In this document: positions 1 to 5,117 of the stretch, piece after piece
How the letters are laid out: each line of letters starts with the position of its first letter
Position numbering within the stretch: position 1 is the first letter of the stretch
Assembly (NCBI GenBank): GCA_026648125.1
Contig: JAPKGD010000101.1
Coordinates: 1-6,611, forward strand
Source: Bdellovibrionales bacterium
GTDB taxonomy: Bacteria; Bdellovibrionota; Bdellovibrionia; Bdellovibrionales; UBA1609
Reading direction: 5' to 3'
DNA length: 6,611 nucleotides
The notes under the pieces: generated by a model
Databases searched by the model: none
What the model was told of the DNA's origin: nothing
The model's input: the letters and a program-made list of their open reading frames with translations, nothing else
Translations under genes and position numbers: made by a program

Positions 1-116
1 ACTCCGGCCCCGGCCACGATACCGTTCACTAAAGCGGTCCCCAGTGACATCCCGAATGAGATCCAGTTGAATGGACTCTCATCCGGTGTCGATTTCTTTT
101 TAGTTTCTTCAGCCAT
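1..116 (-). CDS. Small probable membrane protein, N-terminal part only
   Basis: A leftward gene begins with ATG at 116-114 and is still open at the left edge, giving 38 complete codons. A strong Shine-Dalgarno GGAGG (plus-strand CCTCC at 125-129) lies 8 bases upstream, which supports both the gene and the start. The first residues are polar and lysine-rich (MAEETKKKSTPDE). The rest, from about residue 17, is rich in Gly, Ala, Ile and Val (segments such as SFGMSLGTALVNG and IVAGAGV) and could be a membrane helix with small-residue packing, or a glycine-rich peptide. I do not recognise the family. It is transcribed away from the nuclease gene, so 117-290 is a divergent intergenic region. Confidence 0.6.
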   Translation of the reverse strand, partial: MAEETKKKSTPDESPFNWISFGMSLGTALVNGIVAGAG

Positions 117-290
117 GTGTAGTACCTCCATATGGGATTTTGATGAGGATTGATTTCCTCGATCGTCATGACAGATTGCGGTTTACCCACATTCTGTTTT
201 GCTTATACCAATGTTAAGGACTGATTTTTTACGGTGTCCGGGCATGTACTGGACTCCCACTTGCGCTTGCCACCGGATACACTATGGAAG

Positions 291-749
291 GTGAAGACGT
301 TTGTTTTTGTCGTATTTCTATCAATTGGTGCGTGGGCTGAAGAGCCAAACTGCACCCATGACACCAAAACATTCCGCTGTGTGAAGTATATTCGAAATTA
401 TGACGGCGACACCGTCACGGTGAAAATCCCTGATGTTCATCCATTGTTCGGAGAGAACATCAGCGTTCGCGTTGTCGGCATTGATACCCCGGAGAAGAAC
501 GGGAAGAAGCCCTGTGAAAAGGAGCGGGCGCGGGATGCGCAGAAGCTGACCGGGAGTCTACTCAAAAACGCCAAGTCGATTGAACTTAGAAACGTCGGTC
601 GGGATAAATACTTCCGAGTACTCGCTGAAGTTTGGGCCGATGGTAAATCCGTCGGTGATATCTTGATTAAGAACAAGCTTGCCTACCCTTATGATGGCGG
701 CAGAAAACCCGCCAGCACCAACTGGTGCCTTACGCCTTCGTCTAAATAG
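291..749 (+). CDS. Secreted thermonuclease-like protein (SNase fold)
   Basis: This is a small phosphodiesterase of the staphylococcal nuclease family, expected to cleave DNA and/or RNA with calcium, probably in the periplasm or outside the cell. The frame opens at 225 and the first start is GTG 234. I prefer GTG 291 because it gives a classic Sec signal peptide (MKTFVFVVFLSIGAWA, cleavage after AWA, before EEPN); the longer form would put 19 extra residues before it. Numbered from GTG 234, the SNase landmarks are all present: DGDT at 57-60 (metal-binding Asp59, equivalent to Asp21), Arg79 (Arg35), DTPE at 84-87 (Asp40, Thr41, Glu43) and Arg128 in DKYFRVLA (Arg87). The active site therefore looks intact. 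Neither start has a well-spaced ribosome site; AAGGA at 216-220 is 13 bases before GTG 234. Nucleases of this type are often found on plasmids and integrative elements. The family is confident; the start is less so. Confidence 0.88.
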   Translation: MKTFVFVVFLSIGAWAEEPNCTHDTKTFRCVKYIRNYDGDTVTVKIPDVHPLFGENISVRVVGIDTPEKNGKKPCEKERARDAQKLTGSLLKNAKSIELRNVGRDKYFRVLAEVWADGKSVGDILIKNKLAYPYDGGRKPASTNWCLTPSSK

Positions 750-792
750 CTGCACGCTGAAATATCTTTGCGCCGGGTATAAGTTTTTCGAG

Positions 793-810
793 AGGGACAA
801 TGACGTCCCT
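793..810 (+). promoter_or_regulatory. Stem-loop between nuclease and next gene
   Basis: AGGGAC (793-798) and GTCCCT (805-810) form a perfect 6-bp stem with a 6-base loop, followed by TTGTTT. It lies 43 bases after the nuclease stop and ends 11 bases before the Shine-Dalgarno of the next gene. It could be a weak intrinsic terminator or attenuator that lowers expression of the downstream genes, or an mRNA-stability element. The short stem and interrupted T-run make efficient termination doubtful. Confidence 0.4.
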
Positions 811-832
811 TGTTTGCAACTAAGGAGACATC

Positions 833-1045
833 ATGAATGAACTCAAAAATCGATCTGTGCATCAACGACTTTTACTCGCCGCCTATGTTCTCGGGGCAGT
901 TTCAAGCCTCCTCGGAACACTGGCTGCGATTGGATTCACCTTGGAAAAGGACAACTTGAAGTACCCGGATATTGCCGGCCCCATCCCGCCACCACAAACG
1001 GGAAAGGATGGGGTGGAGCCGACAAAACGATACTTTGAACTATGA
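833..1045 (+). CDS. Small single-span membrane protein
   Basis: A 70-residue protein with ATG preceded by AAGGAG (822-827) at 5 bases, so translation is well supported. The N-terminus is short and basic (NELKNRSVHQR). One hydrophobic helix follows at about residues 13-36 (LLLAAYVLGAVSSLLG, then TLAAIGFTL), and then a polar, proline-rich tail containing PIPPP. The charge distribution predicts the N-terminus in the cytoplasm and the tail in the periplasm. I do not recognise the family, and no catalytic motif is visible. The next gene starts 9 bases after the stop, with its ribosome site overlapping this stop codon, so the two are probably translationally linked. Confidence 0.72.
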   Translation: MNELKNRSVHQRLLLAAYVLGAVSSLLGTLAAIGFTLEKDNLKYPDIAGPIPPPQTGKDGVEPTKRYFEL

Positions 1046-1054
1046 GGAGGAGAA

Positions 1055-1420
1055 ATGGAGCAACAAACAAAAGACCTAATCGAGCGGCGGGCCCACGCCC
1101 TCGCTCGGATCTGTGAGCGCATTTTGAATTTCGAGGATGAAACTGATGAAGTCGCCGGCGCGGGCTTTCGTTGGGCTTACTTGATTTTGCGCCGCCCACG
1201 GAAGTATCTGGAGGCATTTCAAGCCGGTGATTTGAGGATAGACCCCTCGTTACTGACGGATGCCATCTGGCACTTTCAAGAACAACTGCCCGGCCCCAAC
1301 GGCTTGCTGCCCGAGGAGCGGGAGATTTTAAAACAGCATAATGATGAATCCGCCCGTTGGATGCAGTCGCGCCCCGGCGTCATCAGCCTCACTAAAACCC
1401 AAACCGACGTTTACGCCTAA
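1055..1420 (+). CDS. Unrecognised 121-residue soluble protein
   Basis: ATG 1055 has a very strong ribosome site, GAGGAGG at 1044-1050, which overlaps the stop codon of the preceding gene. The product is charged and probably mostly helical, rich in Glu, Arg, Leu and Ala, with no signal peptide or membrane segment. The central part contains RWAYLILRRPRKYLEAF (about residues 39-55), and a proline/glycine turn (PGPNGLLPEE) separates it from a final helix. I see no known enzymatic or DNA-binding motif. The next gene follows after 16 bases, so it belongs to the same transcription unit. It is likely an accessory protein of the mobile element, but its role is unknown. Confidence 0.72.
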   Translation: MEQQTKDLIERRAHALARICERILNFEDETDEVAGAGFRWAYLILRRPRKYLEAFQAGDLRIDPSLLTDAIWHFQEQLPGPNGLLPEEREILKQHNDESARWMQSRPGVISLTKTQTDVYA

Positions 1421-1436
1421 ACCCAGGAGAAAAATT

Positions 1437-2216
1437 ATGACTAACATTGCACCCATCAATGGTGGCGGCGACCTATTGTCTCGCCACTACCGCCGACTGT
1501 TAAAGTCCAGGGGCACCTTCGGAAGCTGGCAGGAAAGGCTGTTCGATCTCTCACCCCGATGGCAGTGGTACTCCCAACTGCTGTTGAAAAATACGATCCC
1601 CCGCGCGCCCTGGCCACACATCCATTTTGTGGATGATGACGACCATGTAGCGGGCTGGCTGGTCGCTTCGTGCCTGAAAGGCGGCCATGCCCTGGATGAA
1701 CTGCTGAAATATGTCCTGCACATGCTGGGACATCCCCGCTATCACCAACCGCCATCCAAGCACTTCGATTTCGATCTGGAAAAGGCGCTTACGCTTCACC
1801 GAGACCTCTTTGGCGACTACTACAGTGAAGAGATGAGCCATGGCCTCAGGTCTCAAACGGGATATTTCCCAACACCCATGAGCATCTGCAACCTCATTGC
1901 AGATATGACCCTTGACCGATGTGATCTACTCAACAGTGTCCATGACCCTTGCGTTGGGAGCGGGCGGATGCTAATGGCCGCCAGCAACCGATCTCTTTTC
2001 CTGTCGGGCATTGATGTCAATCCCGTATGCGTGCGGATGACCTTTGTCAACGGCTACCTCTTCGCCCCCCAACTGGTGATTCCGCCGCCGCCTGGACTCC
2101 GGCTTGAGCCGCAGAGACGGACGGTGATCCCTCGGGAGATGCTGCATCGCCTTTCTGCCGAGTTAAAGGAGGCGGGTCATGGAAAAGCTACTCCTGGCCT
2201 TCAGCTTTCTTCTTGA
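1437..2216 (+). CDS. Short N6-adenine DNA methylase-like protein lacking motif IV
   Basis: A 259-residue protein related to the S-adenosylmethionine-binding part of type I/IIG-like N6-adenine DNA methyltransferases. The start at ATG 1437 is chosen because AGGAGA lies at 1425-1430; the frame is open further upstream to an ATG at 1341, but that would overlap the preceding gene by 80 bases. Visible motifs are GYFPTP at 142-147 (motif X region, compare GQFYTP in HsdM), DPCVGSGRML at 170-179 (motif I, SAM binding), and GIDVNP at 191-196 with an acidic residue at the end of strand 2. The catalytic NPPY/F motif IV that should follow is absent; the protein ends with a proline-rich stretch and a short helix. 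The first 130 residues match nothing I recognise. It may bind SAM or DNA without methylating, need a partner, or be a reduced mobile-element form. The fold is fairly sure; activity is doubtful. Confidence 0.8.
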   Translation: MTNIAPINGGGDLLSRHYRRLLKSRGTFGSWQERLFDLSPRWQWYSQLLLKNTIPRAPWPHIHFVDDDDHVAGWLVASCLKGGHALDELLKYVLHMLGHPRYHQPPSKHFDFDLEKALTLHRDLFGDYYSEEMSHGLRSQTGYFPTPMSICNLIADMTLDRCDLLNSVHDPCVGSGRMLMAASNRSLFLSGIDVNPVCVRMTFVNGYLFAPQLVIPPPPGLRLEPQRRTVIPREMLHRLSAELKEAGHGKATPGLQLSS

Positions 2217-2466
2217 GGGTGACATTGAAGAGATGGGGGACGAGGTGGCGATCAAAAGGCTTTTGGAGCTTCTTCAAAGACAGGATGTCTCCTTGATCGG
2301 CACCAGGGACGGTCCCCTGTTCCATGCACTCTTGATGCGCTTCGGTCTGATCCATCCCTATCATGGGCAGGAAAGGCTCGATGCCTTGGAGCCGGAGATT
2401 GTATGCCGCGTACTCGTTGAGTTTGAGAAGCTGAAACTGAAACTCAATGAAACGCGGAACTTTTAA
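2179..2466 (+). CDS. Unrecognised 95-residue helical protein
   Basis: ATG 2179 lies inside the 3' end of the methylase-like gene (38-base overlap in another frame) and is preceded by a near-perfect ribosome site, AAAGGAGG at 2165-2172. The overlap and strong site suggest translational coupling to the methylase-like gene. The product is acidic at the start (LLEGDIEEMGDE) and mostly helical. It contains a GTRDGPLFHALLMRFGLIHPY segment (split here for reading: GTRDGPLFHALL, then MRFGLIHPY) and a Lys/Leu-rich final helix. There is no signal peptide or known motif. A physical partnership with the methylase-like protein is plausible from the overlap but is only inference. Confidence 0.7.
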   Translation: MEKLLLAFSFLLEGDIEEMGDEVAIKRLLELLQRQDVSLIGTRDGPLFHALLMRFGLIHPYHGQERLDALEPEIVCRVLVEFEKLKLKLNETRNF

Positions 2467-2470
2467 AAAA

Positions 2471-2507
2471 GTACCACTGGTTCGCAGATGGTACAGACCA
2501 CGAACCA
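2471..2507 (+). promoter_or_regulatory. Interleaved inverted repeats (pseudoknot-type) before the recombinase gene
   Basis: Two perfect inverted repeats interlock: GTACCA (2471-2476) with TGGTAC (2489-2494), and TGGTTCG (2478-2484) with CGAACCA (2501-2507). In RNA the order of the four arms is that of an H-type pseudoknot with stems of 6 and 7 bp and connecting loops of 1, 4 and 6 bases; otherwise the stems are mutually exclusive. The element starts 4 bases after the stop of the 95-residue gene and ends 34 bases before the recombinase ATG, so it could tune recombinase expression. On DNA the same repeats could be protein-binding sites. The pairing is seen directly; the function is inference. 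Confidence 0.4.
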
Positions 2508-2541
2508 ACATACACCCCAAAACCAAAATAGGAGATTTGAT

Positions 2542-3492
2542 ATGAGCAAAGAGCTTGTAAAAGTAGGCCATTTTCCTTCGGAGATGGTCAGCATGATGGA
2601 TTTAGTGCCAAAGTACTACGCTGAAGAGTTATCCGGCTTGTCGCCGTTGACGCTAAAAGTTCGGCGCACAGACCTGAAGAAGTTTTTCGAGTTTTTCCAA
2701 TCTATGTATGGGGGCCTTGACGCGCGGCTTTGGTATCCGAGAGACAGCAGGCTGTTCATCGACTTTCTTCAGCGGGACGGATACGCCGCCACGTACGCCA
2801 ACCGCAACCTGGCGTCCATAAAATCCTTCGGTCATTGGCTGTGGCACAGCCGATACATTGATCACGACCCGGTCAAGGGCATTCGCGAAATTCACCTGGA
2901 TCCACCGACACCGCAAGCATTGGATGAACGAGAGTGGCACCGATTTCAAAAAGCCGCGGACCTTCTGATCGCCAAGCCAAGGTCAAAACACTCACAGGAC
3001 TTTCGAAACAAAGTGATAGCCATCACGCTTGAAGCAAGCGGGCTTAGAATTGAGGAACTCCTGTCCCTCAGGTTGGATCAACTCGTCGGAAATCGGCTCA
3101 TCAATGTTGCGGCCAAGGGGAGGAAGATTCGGGCCGCTGTCACAATCAAGCGGGGCGTGTCCGAGATGATGCGGGACTATATCAATAACTGGCGTATAGA
3201 CGGGTCGGACTACCTCTTTACAAATCGTTACGGTGGACGGCTGTCGCGAAACGGTGTGGCTCAAGCGCTGAATAGAATCGCGCTGGTTGCGGGTTCGGCC
3301 TTCTCCGAAGGAGAAAAAATAAAAATACACCCGCACAAGTTTCGCCACACCCACGCCAAGCGGTTGTATGATGCGACTCATGATCCACTGCTTGTGGCGC
3401 GGCGCTTAGGTCATGGAAGCGGAACTAAATACGTTGGCAGATATGCAACAACCTCGGATCAGGAAATCGACGATGTGCTCGATCAAATCTGA
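2542..3492 (+). CDS. Tyrosine recombinase / integrase
   Basis: A site-specific recombinase that cuts and rejoins DNA through a 3'-phosphotyrosine link, probably for integration and excision of the element. I start at ATG 2542 (316 residues) because AGGAG lies at 2530-2534, 7 bases upstream; the frame also has an ATG at 2488 but without a ribosome site. Residues about 20-110 form the SAM-like core-binding domain (SPLTLKVRRTDLKKFFEFF, then RNLASIKSFGHWLW). The catalytic domain carries the full set: Arg169 in SGLRIEELLSLRL, Lys192 in AAKGRK, His265 and Arg268 in HPHKFRHTHAKRL, His291 in RRLGHGS, and Tyr301 in VGRYATT. All active-site residues are present, and the length is normal for XerC/D-type and phage-type integrases. 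It is the last gene of the rightward run. No directionality factor or duplicated attachment core could be identified in the window. Confidence 0.95.
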   Translation: MSKELVKVGHFPSEMVSMMDLVPKYYAEELSGLSPLTLKVRRTDLKKFFEFFQSMYGGLDARLWYPRDSRLFIDFLQRDGYAATYANRNLASIKSFGHWLWHSRYIDHDPVKGIREIHLDPPTPQALDEREWHRFQKAADLLIAKPRSKHSQDFRNKVIAITLEASGLRIEELLSLRLDQLVGNRLINVAAKGRKIRAAVTIKRGVSEMMRDYINNWRIDGSDYLFTNRYGGRLSRNGVAQALNRIALVAGSAFSEGEKIKIHPHKFRHTHAKRLYDATHDPLLVARRLGHGSGTKYVGRYATTSDQEIDDVLDQI

Positions 3493-3496
3493 GGTT

Positions 3497-3564
3497 ATTT
3501 TGTACTGCTTTTCCTGGATGGCACCCAGAAAGAGGTGGTCAAATTGATAGTCGTACAAAATTTT
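3497..3564. terminator. Candidate bidirectional terminator between convergent genes
   Basis: ATTTTGTAC (3497-3505) and GTACAAAAT (3553-3561) form a perfect 9-base inverted repeat starting 5 bases after the recombinase stop. The 47 bases between them contain a second hairpin, CTGG (3514-3517) with CCAG (3525-3528), extendable through one mismatch. The right arm runs into TTTT within the 8-base palindrome AAAATTTT (3557-3564). The recombinase gene and the leftward secreted-protein gene converge here, so a two-way terminator is expected, but the long loop and AT-rich outer stem are atypical. A recombinase binding or attachment site is the alternative. Confidence 0.4.
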
Positions 3565-3576
3565 CCCTTCGGTCAA

Positions 3577-4776
3577 TCATTCGCCAGCCATAAAATCACG
3601 AGCTAGATTATCACAATCACTTATAAACTCTTTACTCGCATTTTTATTGTTGCATACGTTAGAAAAGATTGTTCGCCCGCTCTCTGTGTCGTTTTCATAT
3701 ACATCTAAAGCCCAATCAATGCATGGGCGGGTACCGCTTTTTAATTCACAAGCTTTTTTATAGAAACTTATAGACTCATCGTAGTTCTTAAAGCCTCTTG
3801 CTTTTTCACCAGCCCTAACTAATTGTTCATAAGTCATTTTATCAATCATGGTAATATTTGTTTTGTAAATACATGAGGCATCCACATCTTCGACTTCAAT
3901 ACCTGGACATTTTTCCTGCATAGCAAAAGCTTCTTTTGGCGGCTTTGGCTTTTTACAATCAACGCCTTTTGCTTCATCGTTTGCAACACCATCTTGATGG
4001 GGCTCTCTAATAAAAACACTATCGTCTTCTCCTGAGTCCCCGTCAGGTGACTTGATTTCATTGCAAGCCCTCCTGTAACCCAATGTGCAAGACCTAAATA
4101 AATATTCATATGATTTTGTTATATCAGCACATTCCGCCTGAGCCTTTCGATTCCATGAATTCTTAAAATCAGATTCACCTAACATTACATAAAGTACATA
4201 ACATGCCTTTGGGTTACCTTTTTCACAAAATGGTTCTATTCTATTTTGAGCCACATCCACTTCTTTTTGAGTTTTAAATTCAAGACTACCAAACTTCTTT
4301 TCAGTCAGATTGATGATTTCGTCAGGGCTCCCTTTTGAAAAAATATCACTTTCTTTATTTAATATTTTTACCTCGGCTGATTTTTTCTCGCGTGCTAATT
4401 TGGCAAACGACTTTTCAACCTCTAAAGTACTTGTGACTGTTCCTTTGATACAAGCTGTGTCTTCTTTATCTTGCTGTCCACGAATACAGAATGCCTTAGC
4501 CATACAGCCCATATTCACTAACTTTTTTGAATTCTTAAACCAAAGACAGTATGCATTTGGATCAGTGGCTTTTAGCGACTTAGGAAGATTTGCAGTATCT
4601 GATACTTGCACACATTCACCGCCATTGGCGCGCTTAGCAATCCCCATGCAGGCCCTAAAATCACTGGCACAACCAACTTTGTTTCCGTAAGAATTGTACG
4701 AGCAAAAAATTGCGTATGCATTTGACGCAAAAAGCACCCCAATAAAAAATGTAAAAGCTAATGTTATAGTTCGCAT
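3577..4776 (-). CDS. Secreted cysteine-rich protein with Sel1/Hcp-like repeats
   Basis: A 399-residue leftward gene. Start ATG 4776 gives a clean Sec signal peptide (basic MR, hydrophobic TLAFTFFIGVLFA, cleavage after NAYA at residue 22) and has GGGGA just upstream. TTG 4788, preceded by GGAG, would add four residues. The mature protein has 20 cysteines, consistent with disulfides in the periplasm or outside the cell. Cysteine pairs spaced 8 apart, CEKGNPKAC (184-192) and CTLGYRRAC (230-238), and a variant CELKSGTRPC (343-352) after ESISFYKKA match the repeat pattern of cysteine-rich Sel1-like proteins such as the Helicobacter Hcp family. The N-terminal 110 residues form a separate Cys-rich region that I do not recognise, and an acidic linker lies near 245-270. 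The gene is much more AT-rich than its neighbours, a sign of transfer. A role in protein-protein interaction is likely from the repeats; the partner is unknown. Confidence 0.8.
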   Translation of the reverse strand: MRTITLAFTFFIGVLFASNAYAIFCSYNSYGNKVGCASDFRACMGIAKRANGGECVQVSDTANLPKSLKATDPNAYCLWFKNSKKLVNMGCMAKAFCIRGQQDKEDTACIKGTVTSTLEVEKSFAKLAREKKSAEVKILNKESDIFSKGSPDEIINLTEKKFGSLEFKTQKEVDVAQNRIEPFCEKGNPKACYVLYVMLGESDFKNSWNRKAQAECADITKSYEYLFRSCTLGYRRACNEIKSPDGDSGEDDSVFIREPHQDGVANDEAKGVDCKKPKPPKEAFAMQEKCPGIEVEDVDASCIYKTNITMIDKMTYEQLVRAGEKARGFKNYDESISFYKKACELKSGTRPCIDWALDVYENDTESGRTIFSNVCNNKNASKEFISDCDNLARDFMAGE

Positions 4777-4805
4777 TGAATTCCCCAATTTAATCTCCAG
4801 GTATT

Positions 4806-4836
4806 TTTATACTATCTGCGTTGGATGCGTCTTCAA
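4806..4836 (-). promoter_or_regulatory. Possible promoter of the secreted-protein gene
   Basis: Read leftward, TTGAAG (plus 4831-4836) is followed by TATAAA (plus 4806-4811) with a 19-base spacer; an alternative -10, TAGTAT (plus 4809-4814), has a 16-base spacer. Either would start transcription roughly 20-30 bases before the gene's start codon. The hexamers are partial matches to the sigma-70 consensus with imperfect spacing, so this is only a candidate. Confidence 0.3.
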
Positions 4837-4839
4837 GAG

Positions 4840-4859
4840 ATAGAAATCATTTCTTCTAT
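4840..4859. repeat. Inverted repeat in the divergent intergenic region
   Basis: ATAGAA (4840-4845) and TTCTAT (4854-4859) are perfect inverted copies separated by 8 bases; an overlapping dyad AGAAA/TTTCT (4842-4846, 4850-4854) shares the arms. The element lies between the leftward secreted-protein gene and the rightward small ORF, next to the candidate leftward promoter. This position and size would suit an operator for a dimeric regulator. No regulator gene is seen in the window, and short AT-rich dyads also occur by chance. Confidence 0.3.
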
Positions 4860-4916
4860 ATTTGACAAGCTCTGTACTTTGTACGGTGTCATTTGGGCTC
4901 ATTGCAGAACTATTGT

Positions 4917-5117
4917 ATGGATCAAAATAACCTTAAGCCGCTGGTCTTAGGTGCAGCATTTCTCGTCCAAAGTCGCGCTAAGCTGCCGATTCCATCTTCG
5001 CTTGAGCACTATTGTTCGTGTCTGCCGACAAGAATGCTCAACAGCCTCACTTTATTGATGAAATTTTCCGAAAAGTTCAAGAGTGTCGGAGTCTTCGAGA
5101 GGGGCAGCATTGGCTAA
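4917..5117 (+). CDS. Unrecognised small ORF ahead of the coiled-coil gene
   Basis: A 66-residue frame from ATG 4917, open upstream to 4866 with alternative TTG starts at 4893 and 4902. None of these starts has a convincing ribosome site, which weakens the call. The product has a hydrophobic patch (LVLGAAFLVQ), two close cysteines (HYCSC at 31-35), a leucine-rich stretch (RMLNSLTLLMKF) and ends in ERGSIG. I do not recognise it. Its TAA at 5115-5117 overlaps the start of the next gene by 8 bases, a classic arrangement for translational coupling and the best argument that it is real. It could be a small accessory or adaptor component of a two-gene operon, or an mRNA leader ORF. A frameshift joining it to the downstream frame is not excluded. 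Confidence 0.5.
   Translation: MDQNNLKPLVLGAAFLVQSRAKLPIPSSLEHYCSCLPTRMLNSLTLLMKFSEKFKSVGVFERGSIG

Noticed and set aside
176..208. Promoter for the nuclease gene: extended -10 TGC-TTATAC at 200-208
   Set aside because: No -35 hexamer at suitable spacing; TTGCGG (176-181) is 21 bases away and TTTACC (182-187) is 15 bases away, so it is too weak to annotate.
1341..1436. Longer start for the methylase-like gene at ATG 1341
   Set aside because: It would overlap the preceding gene by 80 bases and has no ribosome site, while ATG 1437 has AGGAGA at proper spacing.
2478..2507. GGTTCG as the T-loop of a tRNA or tRNA fragment attachment site
   Set aside because: No acceptor, D or anticodon stems around it and no CCA-end structure; the bases are explained by the inverted repeat with CGAACCA.
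4310..4690. Rightward frame opposite the secreted-protein gene
   Set aside because: It is a shadow of the opposite-strand gene, which has a signal peptide and repeat cysteines; the rightward frame has no ribosome site or recognisable feature.
4874..4884. GTACTTTGTAC and other GTAC-containing sites as a repeated recombinase motif
   Set aside because: Only the four-base core is shared between 2471, 2491, 3502, 3553, 4874 and 4881; flanks differ and a tetramer is expected this often.
4862..4890. Perfect -35 hexamer TTGACA at 4862-4867 as promoter of the small ORF
   Set aside because: No acceptable -10 hexamer lies 15-19 bases downstream (17 bases on is GGTGTC).
231..4890. ACGGTGTC at both 231-238 and 4883-4890 as element end repeats
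   Set aside because: Eight shared bases are expected by chance in a window this size and the flanks do not match.
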